Shown here piece after piece: positions 33,490 through 45,656 of a DNA stretch of 64,000 bases. A model generated the notes under the pieces. That model searched no databases, was not told the DNA's origin, and saw only the letters and a program-made list of their open reading frames with translations. How positions within the stretch are numbered: the first letter of the stretch is position 1; every line of letters starts with the position of its first letter. A program made the translations under genes and the position numbers. This DNA is from Chloracidobacterium sp. Lineage in GTDB: Bacteria; Acidobacteriota; Blastocatellia; Pyrinomonadales; Pyrinomonadaceae. Where the stretch lies: NCBI GenBank assembly GCA_016712045.1, contig JADJRV010000005.1, positions 60,165 through 124,164 on the forward strand, given 5' to 3'.

Positions 33490-35019
33490 ATGGAAAACGC
33501 CCGCATTGACCACCGTCTGCGCCAAACCTACCGCGGATTGGTCAAAGACCTCGACCTGATGCGCACCCATTTGGGTTCGAACCGTCCTTACATTTTCGAC
33601 CTGCCGATCCATCAAGTGCCGTCCGAGCTGCTGTTCCAAATAACGCTCTGCGGCGGAGCGACCGATGATGCGAAAAGGTTTTACGGTCAGATCGTCTCCG
33701 AGATCGAAGTCCGTGATCGAAACGTATTTCCATTCGACATTGAGACATTGGCCGAAATGAAATCATTGCCAACCAGCGTCGCGGACAGCGCTGATGCCAA
33801 CAGCCGCATGGCGACGAGCCGCATCTACACGCTCTTTCAAAACATTACGCCCGAGCAATCGCAAGAGTCCGAAACGGACAGCACGGAGGAAAAAAGCGAT
33901 TTTGCCTACGATGACAAAGACGCCGCCGAATCCGTGACCGACGATCGCTCTCAACGCGAGCAGCAACAGCAGATGCAGGACATCCGCGACCTGTTTAACG
34001 CCTGGAACAGCCTCGACGACGAGGGCGAGCCCGACGACCTGCAGGGTGCCGAGGCGTGGTCGCAGAGCGAGGTTCCAGAACAAGCGCTTGAGGCCGACGA
34101 CCTCGCGTTTGCCTATGACGAATGGGATCGCGAGCTGAACGATTACCGCGTCGGCTGGAGCCGCGTCATCGAAAAAAAGGTCAAAAACGGCGACCGCAAT
34201 TTTGTCGAGCTTGCCCGCTCGCGTTATCGCGGCGTCATCTCGTCGATCCGTCATCAGTTTCAGTTGATGAAACCCGAAAATCTGACCCGCATCAACCGCG
34301 AAATCGACGGGGAAGATTACGACCTCAACGCCCTTGTCGATTTTGTCGTCGACCGCAAAGCCGACGGCCTGCAGTCTGAAAATATCTACACAAAGCGCCT
34401 GCGAAAACAGCGTGATGTTGCCGTATCCTTATTGCTCGACCAGTCAAGCTCGACCGCCCGCACGATCACGCGCAACCCAATGCAACCTTACACGCATCCG
34501 GGCCGCCGCATCATCGAGATCGAAAAAGAGGGTATCGTCTTGATGAGCGAGGCCCTCGAGGCAGTTGGTGATGTCTATTCGATCAACGGCTTTACCAGCG
34601 AGGGCCGCCGCAATGTGAAATTTTATGTCGTCAAAGATTTCAATGAAAAGTATTCCGAGGAGATCGAAAAACGCATCGGCGGCATCACCTTTCAAAACAA
34701 CACGCGCCTGGGTGCTGCGATCCGCCACGCGGCGGCGAAATTATTGCGTCAGGAATCGCGTACGAAGTTGCTGATCATCCTTACCGACGGCCGCCCGTAC
34801 GATCACGATTACGGCGATGCCCGCTACGCCCGTGAGGACGTTCGCGAAGCCTTGACCGAAGCAAAGATGTCGGGCATCACACCGTTTTGCATCACTGTCG
34901 ACCGCGAATCCGAAGCCGAGCTAAAAGACCTATACGGCGATGTCGGCTACACGATAATCGACGACGTTTTAAGCCTCCCCGAGCGAATGCCCAATATTTA
35001 CAGGCGTCTAACTAGCTGA
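33490..35019 (+). CDS. NorD-like VWA-domain protein (C-terminal part)
   Basis: The 509-residue intact frame starts MENARIDHRLRQTYRGLVKD, a NorD-type segment, then an acidic linker (about 125-200, rich in Glu, Asp and Gln). The von Willebrand A domain has the MIDAS motif DQSSS in VSLLLDQSSSTAR, GDVYSINGFTSEGRRNVKFY and IILTDGRPYDHDYGD. NorD proteins pair with a MoxR-type AAA+ ATPase (NorQ) to mature metalloenzymes such as nitric oxide reductase or Rubisco. No such ATPase or reductase is encoded here. The upstream half of the protein lies in 31906-33489. Confidence 0.88.
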   Translation: MENARIDHRLRQTYRGLVKDLDLMRTHLGSNRPYIFDLPIHQVPSELLFQITLCGGATDDAKRFYGQIVSEIEVRDRNVFPFDIETLAEMKSLPTSVADSADANSRMATSRIYTLFQNITPEQSQESETDSTEEKSDFAYDDKDAAESVTDDRSQREQQQQMQDIRDLFNAWNSLDDEGEPDDLQGAEAWSQSEVPEQALEADDLAFAYDEWDRELNDYRVGWSRVIEKKVKNGDRNFVELARSRYRGVISSIRHQFQLMKPENLTRINREIDGEDYDLNALVDFVVDRKADGLQSENIYTKRLRKQRDVAVSLLLDQSSSTARTITRNPMQPYTHPGRRIIEIEKEGIVLMSEALEAVGDVYSINGFTSEGRRNVKFYVVKDFNEKYSEEIEKRIGGITFQNNTRLGAAIRHAAAKLLRQESRTKLLIILTDGRPYDHDYGDARYAREDVREALTEAKMSGITPFCITVDRESEAELKDLYGDVGYTIIDDVLSLPERMPNIYRRLTS

Positions 35020-35030
35020 CACAGCATTTT

Positions 35031-36936
<1,906 letters not shown>

Positions 36937-36967
36937 ATCCACCACACCACACGTTAACTTGCACGAA

Positions 36968-36994
36968 AAAAGACGGCAATATTTGCCGTCTTTT
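36968..36994. terminator. bidirectional terminator between the ABC-F gene and tRNA-Met
   Basis: A perfect 12-bp stem (aaaagacggcaa 36968-36979 / ttgccgtctttt 36983-36994) with a 3-base loop carries T runs in both directions. It ends the ABC-F transcript on + and the tRNA transcript on the reverse strand. Confidence 0.9.
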
Positions 36995-37004
36995 CGGAAA
37001 TAAA

Positions 37005-37081
37005 TGGTGGCTGGAGAGGGACTTGAACACTCGACCTCGGGGTTATGAATCCCGCGCTCTAACCAGCTGAGCTACCCAGCC
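37005..37081 (-). tRNA. tRNA-Met (CAT), elongator type
   Basis: The reverse strand folds as a 77-base tRNA: acceptor GGCTGGG paired with TCCAGCC, D arm TAGCTCAGCTGGTTAGAGC, anticodon loop TTCATAA with CAT, T arm containing GTTCAAGTC, and an encoded CCA end. The last pair of the anticodon stem is A-C instead of A-T, a possible base error. The D-arm sequence resembles the elongator rather than the initiator; a tRNA-Ile read with lysidine is the main alternative. Confidence 0.92.
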
Positions 37082-37233
37082 ACAAACAATTGATTATAGT
37101 TTTTGATGCGAAAAAATCAAGGCGTGTAGTTTCGTGAGTTTTGTATCAGGTGATGGTGACGCAGATAGGTAATTTTACAGCACAACCTAAAACGGCGGTT
37201 TGTCGTCAAATATTGAGATATAATAATAGCTAT

Positions 37234-38190
37234 ATGCAGCCTGCCCGAAATACATTTATGTTCAGATTGCTCTCGTTGGCGTCGCTTTTGTTGGCGCTAA
37301 TTTGTTTGTTTTGGCTCAGGCTAAAAAGCCCGCCGTTATCGCCTATCGGTCGGTCACGATCAGCACTCAGCCGAGCTCCGGCGTATGGATCGACGGCGTC
37401 AAATACGGCACGACGGACAAGGGCGGCAAGCTCACCATCAAAACCGTCGCGGCGGGCGGGCATACACTGCGTGTGCGTTCGGACGGCTTTAAGGAAAACC
37501 CAGCCGCTCGCAGCAACGCAAAAAGGTGAGATCAAGATCGACCTTGTAAAAACTACAGACGAAGCCGAGCTTGCCTTTCAAGAGGCCGAGCGGCTCTTAT
37601 CCGTTGACCGCGACAAAGCGGTCGAGGCCTATGAGAAAGCTATCAAGCTACGGCCAAATTATCCTGATGCGTACGTTGCTCTCGCTCGTGTGTTGACCGA
37701 GCTTGGCGATCTAGACGAGGCTGAGACCGCGATTGCATCTGCCCGCAAATTCCGTCCAGGCTTTGCGGAGGCGTCCGGAGTCATGGGCCGCATTTATAAA
37801 GAAAATGGCGAAGAGGAAAAGGCCATCGCGGCGTTCAAACGAGCCATCACTGAGGGCAAGGGCTTTCAGCCTGAAGCTTATTCGGGGCTCGGTTTGCTCT
37901 ATAAAGAAAAAGCCGAGGGCTTTGGCGGCTCAGGTGATTTTGAAAATGAGGGCGGCAATTACGTCGAATCTGCCAAGTATCTAAAATCCGCCGTCAAACA
38001 ACTTGCCGGTGCGCCCGACACGATGGTCATCATGCAGTTGCTCGGCCTCATCTACGAACGCGAAAAAAAATACGCCGACGCCATCGCCGTGTACGAAGAA
38101 TTTCTCACCATTTTCCCCAACAGCGTCGAGGCCACCGCCGTCCGCTCTTTCATCGTCCAGCTCAAAAAAGACCTCGCCGCCAACCAATAA
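37234..38190 (+). CDS. exported PEGA-TPR protein (two frameshifts)
   Basis: A signal peptide (FRLLSLASLLLALICLF) runs into a shift near 37305. The other frame gives VLAQAKKPAVIAYRSVTIS and a PEGA-type beta domain (GVWIDGVKYGTTDKGGKLTI, GGHTLRVRSDGFKE). A second shift near 37500 returns to PLAATQKGEIKIDLVKT, followed by several TPR units (AFQEAERLLSVDRDKAVEAY, PDAYVALARVLTELGDLDEA, AIAAFKRAITEGKGFQPEAY, EKKYADAIAVYEEFLTIFPN). PEGA-TPR proteins are periplasmic or surface scaffolds. The two shifts compensate, which suggests base errors. TATAAT at 37219-37224 may be part of its promoter. Confidence 0.8.
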   Translation: MQPARNTFMFRLLSLASLLLALICLFWLRLKSPPLSPIGRSRSALSRAPAYGSTASNTARRTRAASSPSKPSRRAGIHCVCVRTALRKTQPLAATQKGEIKIDLVKTTDEAELAFQEAERLLSVDRDKAVEAYEKAIKLRPNYPDAYVALARVLTELGDLDEAETAIASARKFRPGFAEASGVMGRIYKENGEEEKAIAAFKRAITEGKGFQPEAYSGLGLLYKEKAEGFGGSGDFENEGGNYVESAKYLKSAVKQLAGAPDTMVIMQLLGLIYEREKKYADAIAVYEEFLTIFPNSVEATAVRSFIVQLKKDLAANQ

Positions 38191-38239
38191 CCAGGTCAAT
38201 CTGACCGAAAAATTCCTTTCCTTACATTCAAAAGAATTG

Positions 38240-38269
38240 TTGACACTCGTGAGTTTAACAATGTATTAT
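38240..38269 (+). promoter_or_regulatory. sigma-70-type promoter of the pil operon
   Basis: A consensus TTGACA (38240-38245) and TATTAT (38264-38269) are separated by 18 bases. Transcription from about 38276 would give a leader of roughly 125 bases. That leader contains the hairpin aacagtg (38278-38284) / cactgtt (38290-38296) and, further on, gcccggg before a T run (about 38357-38370). Confidence 0.65.
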
Positions 38270-38399
38270 TAGGAGTCAACAGTGTTTGTCACTGTTTTCC
38301 ATATAGCACCTCTCGATCAATTAGACCGAATATCCTCTTCGTAAACTCACCCTTTGCCCGGGTTTTTTTTCAGAGGCAGAGGGCCCCGCAGAAACAACA

Positions 38400-40247
38400 A
38401 TGTCAGCAAAACTTGGTGAAATCCTAGTCCGCGAAAATCTGATCACGTCGCAGCAGCTGCGCGAGACGCTGGAATACCAGCGTGAGCACGGCGGCCGTTT
38501 GGGATCGAACCTTGTCAAGCTTGGTTTTGTCTCGGACGACGTCGTCACCGCAGTCCTGTCCCGCCAGTACGGTGTGCCGTCCATCAACCTCGATCTCTTT
38601 CAGATCGAAAAAGACGTTATCAAACTGATCTCTGAGGAGGTCGCCCAAAAATACTCGGTACTGCCGATCTCTAAGGTCGGAGCCACGCTCACGATGGCGA
38701 TGGCCGACCCGACAAATGTCTTTGCCATGGACGATATCAAGTTCATGACCGGGCTGAATGTCGAACCCGTGATCGCATCCGAAACGTCGATCATGTTCGC
38801 GATCTCGAAATATTACAGCGGTTCGAGCGAGATCGATATTTTCGACGCCGCGTTTGCTGTCGAAACCGAAGCCGCAGTGGCTCTCAACGGTAGGAACGGT
38901 GCCGCAGCGAAAGGAACCAATGGATTTAAGGTTGACTCGGCTGAGAAACTGTCCGCTTCAGACCTCGATGTTTCGCTCGACCGCTTTGAATTTGGCGGTG
39001 GTGAGGCAGAAGATTTTGAGATCGTCGAGGAAAAGGACGAGATCGATCTCGCCGCACTTGCGCGTGCCAGCGAAGACGCTCCGGTCGTCCGGCTCGTCAA
39101 CGTGCTGATGGTCGATTCGCTTCGTCGCGGCGCGTCGGATATTCACGTCGAGCCATATGAAAAAGATTTCCGCATCCGTTTCCGTATTGACGGTGTGCTC
39201 TACGACGTGATGCATCCGCCGCTCAAGATCCGAGATCCGCTCATCTCGCGTCTCAAGATCATGGCGAAACTCGACATTTCCGAGAAACGCCTGCCGCAGG
39301 ATGGCCGCATCAAGATCAAGGTCAAGATCGACAACCGCTCGCGCGAACTCGATTTTCGTGTATCGACCCTGCCGACGCTGTTTGGAGAAAAGGTCGTGCT
39401 TCGTCTGCTTGATAAAGATAAGCTCATGCTCGACATGACCAAGCTTGGCTTTGAGCAAGAGAGCCTCGACAAATTCAAACGTGCGATCGCCAATCCTTAT
39501 GGAATGGTGCTCGTTACGGGTCCGACCGGTTCGGGTAAAACGAACACATTGTACTCGGCACTTCAGGCTCTGAATACGTCAGAGACAAACATCATGACGG
39601 CCGAGGACCCGGTCGAATTTAACCTCCAGGGCATCAATCAGGTGCAGATGAAAGAGCAGATCGGCCTCAACTTTGCCGCCGCTCTCCGCTCGTTCCTGCG
39701 TCAGGACCCTAACATCGTGCTCGTCGGAGAAATTCGAGATTTTGAGACCGCAGAAATTGCCATCAAGGCTGCCCTCACGGGCCACTTGGTTCTCTCCACG
39801 CTCCATACAAATGATGCTCCGTCAACGGTTTCTCGTCTCGTCAACATGGGTATCGAGCCGTTTCTGGTCGCGACATCGGTCAATATCATTCAGGCACAGC
39901 GGCTGATCCGTCGCATCTGTAGCGAGTGTAAAGAAGAGACAAGCATGCCGGTCGAAGGCCTCATCGAGGTTGGCTTTTCAGCCGAAGAGGCCGGTGATCT
40001 GAAGCTCTATAAGGGCCGCGGCTGCACCGTCTGTAACCAGACAGGATTTAAGGGCCGAGTCGGGCTTTACGAGGTCATGGAGATCACCGACGAGCTCCGC
40101 GAGCTCATCATAATTGGCGCCAGCGCAATGGAATTACGGAGAAAAGCGATCGATCTGGGGATGATCACGCTACGCGAATCGGGCTTGTGCAAGATCCGCC
40201 AGGGCATCACCACTATCGAAGAAGTTGTTAAGGAAACGGTCATATAG
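38400..40247 (+). CDS. pilB: type IV pilus extension ATPase PilB
   Basis: The 615-residue GspE-family ATPase has an N-terminal MshEN-type domain (about 1-150, GEILVRENLITSQQLRETLE; a domain known to bind c-di-GMP in relatives). The catalytic domain includes RRGASDIHVEPYEKDFRIRF, Walker A GPTGSGKT near 375, Asp/His boxes and Walker B NIVLVGEIRDFETAEIAI. The tetracysteine zinc site is CSEC and CTVC. It powers pilin polymerisation from the inner-membrane side. A linker (about 160-215) rich in acidic residues precedes the core. Confidence 0.95.
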   Translation: MSAKLGEILVRENLITSQQLRETLEYQREHGGRLGSNLVKLGFVSDDVVTAVLSRQYGVPSINLDLFQIEKDVIKLISEEVAQKYSVLPISKVGATLTMAMADPTNVFAMDDIKFMTGLNVEPVIASETSIMFAISKYYSGSSEIDIFDAAFAVETEAAVALNGRNGAAAKGTNGFKVDSAEKLSASDLDVSLDRFEFGGGEAEDFEIVEEKDEIDLAALARASEDAPVVRLVNVLMVDSLRRGASDIHVEPYEKDFRIRFRIDGVLYDVMHPPLKIRDPLISRLKIMAKLDISEKRLPQDGRIKIKVKIDNRSRELDFRVSTLPTLFGEKVVLRLLDKDKLMLDMTKLGFEQESLDKFKRAIANPYGMVLVTGPTGSGKTNTLYSALQALNTSETNIMTAEDPVEFNLQGINQVQMKEQIGLNFAAALRSFLRQDPNIVLVGEIRDFETAEIAIKAALTGHLVLSTLHTNDAPSTVSRLVNMGIEPFLVATSVNIIQAQRLIRRICSECKEETSMPVEGLIEVGFSAEEAGDLKLYKGRGCTVCNQTGFKGRVGLYEVMEITDELRELIIIGASAMELRRKAIDLGMITLRESGLCKIRQGITTIEEVVKETVI

Positions 40248-40262
40248 GATTTTGGAGGAATT

Positions 40263-41075
40263 ATGTTAGTCAGGGCAATAGCATTATCATTGGCACTCTT
40301 GATCGGCGGAGCGACGTTAATACCGCTCGCGACCGACAGCACTGAGGCTGGGCCGCGTCACAAGAAAAAGCATCGCAAGGCCAAAAAGTATAAAAAATAT
40401 TCTAAAGGCTGGTGGCGCCAGTATCGTGCCCGCCAGCAACGTAAAAAGGCCATGCAGGCACGCAAACGTGCGCTCCGGCTGCGTCAGCTTCGTCTCGCAC
40501 GTGCCCGTGCAGCCGAACAGAACAACGGCGAGAACGTTTCAAAACCGACGGTCGCCAAACGTCAAAAAGCTGATACAACTCAGGCAGTTTTGCCGTCAGG
40601 CGATGCCGCACCAAACGGCTGGAGCCCTGCGGCCTCGTCACCTGCGGAACTAAAATTCCGTGTCGATAACTCGGCCGGCGATCAGGTTGGTTCGGCATCG
40701 ATCGCGGTACTTGGGCCGGCACAGGATCAGCCCGGAGATTACAATCGCAGCAAGTCGGTTGGCGGTGTCGCAACTACGGCTCTTCGCCGCGATGTGATCG
40801 ACAAGATGATCCGCGAAAACGGCTGGGTCGTCAACGATTATCAGAAAGAGATCGACGGACAGCAAGTTTATGTCGTCGTCGCTCAGTCACAGACTAAGAA
40901 CGGCGCGGTCAACCAGCGTATGTTCTATTTCACAGAGGTTGACGGCAAGATCTACAGTGTCGCGACCAACTCACCCGTCCAGGAAGCCGAACGCCTCGCT
41001 GAGGAATCGGAAAAGGTCATCAACTCGCTTAAGACCCGCGTTCGCGGCACACAGCGGGCGGCCCTGAAAGACTAA
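40263..41075 (+). CDS. exported, strongly basic protein between pilB and pilT
   Basis: The 270-residue product has a signal peptide (ALSLALLIGGATLIPLATDS), then about 60 residues of almost pure Lys/Arg/Tyr/Gln (RHKKKHRKAKKYKKYSKG, QQRKKAMQARKRALRLRQ). A Pro/Ser linker follows, then a C-terminal globular domain (AELKFRVDNSAGDQVGSASI, IRENGWVVNDYQKEIDGQQV, MFYFTEVDGKIYSVATNSP) of unknown fold. It lies 16 bases after pilB and 24 before pilT, so it is part of the motor operon. A polycation outside the inner membrane could bind DNA, LPS or peptidoglycan; this is inference. No family recognised. Confidence 0.82.
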   Translation: MLVRAIALSLALLIGGATLIPLATDSTEAGPRHKKKHRKAKKYKKYSKGWWRQYRARQQRKKAMQARKRALRLRQLRLARARAAEQNNGENVSKPTVAKRQKADTTQAVLPSGDAAPNGWSPAASSPAELKFRVDNSAGDQVGSASIAVLGPAQDQPGDYNRSKSVGGVATTALRRDVIDKMIRENGWVVNDYQKEIDGQQVYVVVAQSQTKNGAVNQRMFYFTEVDGKIYSVATNSPVQEAERLAEESEKVINSLKTRVRGTQRAALKD

Positions 41076-41098
41076 CCCTACCTGCTCCCGCTAAAATT

Positions 41099-42304
<1,206 letters not shown>

Positions 42305-42334
42305 TTTGTCACATTTTTCATTGGAGTTTTAACC

Positions 42335-43567
42335 ATGCCAACATACGCATTTAAGGGAAGAAATCGTTTGAACGAACTCGTCGCGGGCGAAAAAGATGCC
42401 GCCAGCCAGGACGAGCTGCGTGCCTTGCTCCGTCGTGAGCAGATCGTCATGACGCAGGCCAAGGAAAAGGGCCGCGAGATCGCGATACCCAAGCTCGGGC
42501 GCCGTAAAAAGGTAAAAGCCAAAGAGCTTGCCGTATTTACGCGTCAGTTTTCCGTGATGATCGATGCCGGTCTGCCGCTGGTGCAGTGTATCGATATCCT
42601 CGGCGAGCAGCAGCAAAACGCTTTTTTCAAAGATGTGCTCCGTCAGGTGCGTCAGAACGTCGAAGAAGGTTCGACCCTGTTTGCCGCCCTCGAAAAGCAC
42701 CCAAAAGTATTCGACAATCTCTACACACACATGGTCGAGGCAGGTGAAACGGGCGGTGTGCTCGATCTGATCCTCCAGCGTCTCGCGACGTTGATCGAAA
42801 AGGTAGTCAAACTCAAACGCAGCATCGTCTCGGCATCTATCTATCCGGCAGCCGTTATCACGGTCGCCATCGGCGCCATCGCGATCATTATGATCGTCGT
42901 TATTCCGCAGTTTCAACAGATCTTTCTTGGCCTCTTAGGCCCAGGCGAAGCGTTACCATTGCCGACGCGTATCGTCATGGGAATAAGCGGCTTTATCGCC
43001 GGTTGGGGCGGACTGGCAACCCTGATAATTCTGATCGGCAGCGGTGTCGCGATCAAGTTTTACTACGCCACGCCAAAGGGCAAATGGCAGATCGACGCCC
43101 TCCTCCTCAAAACACCCATCTTTGGCAGCATCCTGCGAAAGGTCGCCGTTGCACGTTTTTCACGTATTCTATCGACGCTCCTATCGTCGGGTGTGCCTAT
43201 CCTGCAATCGCTCGATATCACGGCCAAGACCGCCGGTAACGTCATCATCGAAGACGCCATCCTCAAGGTCCGTGCCGGTGTCGAACGCGGTGAAAACTTC
43301 GTCGATCCGCTCAAAGCGACCAACGTATTCCCGCACATGGTCGGCCAGATGATCGGCGTCGGTGAACAGACCGGTGCCCTCGACGCAATGCTCGGCAAGA
43401 TCGCCGATTTTTACGAAGAAGAGGTCGATACGGCCATCGCCGATCTGCTCGGATTGATGGAGCCCGTTCTTATCGCGTTCCTCGGTGTGACCATCGGTTC
43501 GATCGTCATCTCGATGTACCTGCCGCTATTCTCGCTCATCGGAAAACTCTCCGGCGGAGCGAAATAG
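42335..43567 (+). CDS. pilC: type IV pilus inner-membrane platform protein PilC
   Basis: The 410-residue GspF-family protein has two cytoplasmic helical domains, each with the T2SSF pattern (LAVFTRQFSVMIDAGLPLVQ; ARFSRILSTLLSSGVPILQS). Three membrane segments include AAVITVAIGAIAIIMIVVIP and LGVTIGSIVISMYLPLFSLI. It couples PilB and PilT to the pilus base. The ribosome site tggag precedes ATG 42335. No pilin, secretin or pilMNOPQ genes are in the window. Confidence 0.95.
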   Translation: MPTYAFKGRNRLNELVAGEKDAASQDELRALLRREQIVMTQAKEKGREIAIPKLGRRKKVKAKELAVFTRQFSVMIDAGLPLVQCIDILGEQQQNAFFKDVLRQVRQNVEEGSTLFAALEKHPKVFDNLYTHMVEAGETGGVLDLILQRLATLIEKVVKLKRSIVSASIYPAAVITVAIGAIAIIMIVVIPQFQQIFLGLLGPGEALPLPTRIVMGISGFIAGWGGLATLIILIGSGVAIKFYYATPKGKWQIDALLLKTPIFGSILRKVAVARFSRILSTLLSSGVPILQSLDITAKTAGNVIIEDAILKVRAGVERGENFVDPLKATNVFPHMVGQMIGVGEQTGALDAMLGKIADFYEEEVDTAIADLLGLMEPVLIAFLGVTIGSIVISMYLPLFSLIGKLSGGAK

Positions 43568-43579
43568 TAAGGAAAATTA

Positions 43580-43813
43580 ATGAGAGGTTTCTACGCAAGC
43601 TTTATGATCGTCACAGGCTACCTGATCGTTGGCAGCCTGCTCATGTTCCTCAGCGGTAGGATCGGAAACCTCGTAAAACGCCTCGGCACCAAACCGGTGA
43701 ACTATACACGGATCTCGGTATTTACATTCGGGTGTTGTGTGGCGGTACTTGGAGCATTTGGTGTAACGCTGCACATCATTGCGATCTCACGCGCAGCATT
43801 TGATTTGTCTTGA
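43580..43813 (+). CDS. small two-helix membrane protein ending the pil operon
   Basis: The 77-residue product begins 12 bases after pilC. It has two hydrophobic helices (FMIVTGYLIVGSLLMFLSG and RISVFTFGCCVAVLGAFGVT) around a basic loop (GRIGNLVKRLGTKPVN). No family recognised. Position suggests a pilus-associated membrane factor, but co-transcription is the only evidence. Confidence 0.72.
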   Translation: MRGFYASFMIVTGYLIVGSLLMFLSGRIGNLVKRLGTKPVNYTRISVFTFGCCVAVLGAFGVTLHIIAISRAAFDLS

Positions 43814-43843
43814 GCCCGCGTAGCGGGCGAACGCGCAAAAACC

Positions 43844-44664
43844 TTATATCTTTGACCGCTCGTATTGGGCAAATAATTTGGTGATCTCGGCGTTGAGTTT
43901 TTGTTTTTCGACGAGGTTGTTTGACCGGTCGCGGAGCTTAACAAGGTCTTCGATCTGTAGCTGCAATTTCTCGGTGCGGTTCTGCGGCTTTTGAGGTTTG
44001 CTGATCTGGTATTTATCGTCCATAAAATGAATAGTATCAAACACCAGGCTATGCTCCCGGTTCTGACCGGGCTCAATCGTAGTTGCATCATCCGCTCGAC
44101 GTATTTGGCGATGACGTCGGCTTCGAGGTTGACTGGGTCGCCGGGCGTCAATGACGAGAGGTTTGTCATTTCCCAGGTTTTTGGGATGACGGCGATGTCG
44201 AAATGATCGGCGGCAAGGGCGGCGATGGTGAGGGAGATGCCCTCAACGCAGACTGAGCCTTTGTGGACGAAATATTGTGAAAGCTCCAGCGGGAAACCGA
44301 TCCGCACTGTCCAGAAATCACCATGGCTCGTCGCCGAGTTAAAAGTCCCGCGTCCATCGACATGGCCTTGGACAATATGGCCGCCGAGACGCGTTGCGGG
44401 CGTGACCGCGCGTTCGAGATTGACGGGTGAGCCAACAGCAAGCTGTCCTAGCGTCGTGCGGTCGAGAGTTTCCGGCGAGACATCCGCCGCAAATGTATCC
44501 GCCGAAACATCCAGAGCCGTCAGACAAACGCCATTGACCGCGATCGAATCACCGTTTGCGATGTCGGACGTTACGACACTCGCGGCGACGACAATTCGCT
44601 CACCGCCGACGTAAGGCTCGCGGCTTTGCACTTTTCCTAGTTCTTCGACCAATCCAGTAAACAT
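43844..44664 (-). CDS. ribE: riboflavin synthase, alpha type (one frameshift, unusual C-terminus)
   Basis: From ATG 44664, overlapping the channel stop by one base, the product starts MFTGLVEELGKVQS, the hallmark N-terminus. It contains two lumazine-binding repeats (GDSIAVNGVCLTALDVSADT; GSVCVEGISLTIAALAADHF) with LGGHIVQGHVDGRGT. It makes riboflavin from two lumazines as a trimer. After DVIAKYVERMM the called frame degenerates. One base shifted, near 44085, it reads ATTIEPGQNREHSLVFDT and a charged coiled coil (NRTEKLQLQIEDLVKLRDRS) to a stop at 43844. That tail of about 70 residues is either an extension of RibE or a separate small protein starting near 44044. Confidence 0.85.
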
Positions 44665-45656
44665 TAGTTATCCGTTATTTGTTTCACCGCCCGTTCGACC
44701 TTTGATAACTTTCTGATATCAATCGAGATCGGTTCGCCGTCTTCGACTTCGTTGTAGATGCTGACGAATTTGTGGCCGCAGAGTACCTCGTGCGGTTTGT
44801 AGGACGAGCGGGTGTGGACGATCTGGGCAAAGGTTTCGTCGGTAGCAGAGATGAGGATGAGCAGCTCGGCGTCGGTAGCGTTGAGGTCGGCTTGGGTGAG
44901 GCCGTACATCGGCGAATCTTTTGTGATCGGGTGGACGACGGTCAGGGCGAGCGGCAAAAACGCGACGTTTTTGCGTTCGAGATCGAGAAAGTCAAAACGG
45001 CGGACGCTGCGGCCGTTCTCATTTACAAACCGGGCAAACATCACCTTGATATTGACCTCAAGCAACTGGCTGCTGCGGCCGTTGACGAGCCGAAACATCA
45101 GCCCCTCGATATCGCGGTACGGAGCGATCACGGCGATGTCGCTGAAAATGATCCGTGCCTCAGGTCGGGCAAAACGCGCAAAAACAAGGCCAGTTATGAG
45201 CGCGTTGGCGAGCAGGCTGTAATACGATTCGATCGTGACGAGCAGATTCGGCACGACACCGACCGGGTGGATCGTGCCGTAACCGATCGTCGCAAACGTT
45301 TGCACGCTGAAAAAGAATCCGCGAACAAACATATTCGCCATCGGCGTTGACGAAGTATCGACCAGAGCCTCAGGGCCAAATGTCGCATAGGCGGCACCAA
45401 ACGCGATGTTACTCACAAAATACAGTGCCAACACTAGCAGGAGGAACGTCGTCCATTTCATCGACAGCAATGCGTGAAAAAGATTGAGCGACGAGAGAAA
45501 TGGCAGGCCCGTGCGCTGGACATTAAAACTGCCGTCCGCATTTAACAGGCGCTGTCGGCTCTGGCCCGAGACTACCGCGCCAAAGCCCAGATCGCGCTCG
45601 GCTTGCTCGGCGATGTTCTCGGCTTCGTATGTGCTGTCGAGTGTTTGTTCGGACAC
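44664..45656 (-). CDS. KirBac-type inward-rectifier potassium channel
   Basis: The 330-residue protein (GTG start 45656) has two membrane helices (TTFLLLVLALYFVSNIAFGA and LLVTIESYYSLLANALITGL) around a pore loop with the K+ filter TIGYG in VQTFATIGYGTIHPVG. A C-terminal cytoplasmic immunoglobulin-like Kir domain follows (RDIEGLMFRLVNGRSSQLLE, LFHALLSMKW precedes TM1). KirBac channels are tetramers gated by lipids and ligands. The gene overlaps ribE by one base, an unexpected pairing that implies coupled translation. Confidence 0.92.
   Translation of the reverse strand: MSEQTLDSTYEAENIAEQAERDLGFGAVVSGQSRQRLLNADGSFNVQRTGLPFLSSLNLFHALLSMKWTTFLLLVLALYFVSNIAFGAAYATFGPEALVDTSSTPMANMFVRGFFFSVQTFATIGYGTIHPVGVVPNLLVTIESYYSLLANALITGLVFARFARPEARIIFSDIAVIAPYRDIEGLMFRLVNGRSSQLLEVNIKVMFARFVNENGRSVRRFDFLDLERKNVAFLPLALTVVHPITKDSPMYGLTQADLNATDAELLILISATDETFAQIVHTRSSYKPHEVLCGHKFVSIYNEVEDGEPISIDIRKLSKVERAVKQITDN

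Noticed and set aside
43702..43843. C-terminal read-through of riboflavin synthase antisense to the last pil gene
   Set aside because: This frame is the wrong register after a frameshift and has Ser/Arg/Thr-rich shadow composition.
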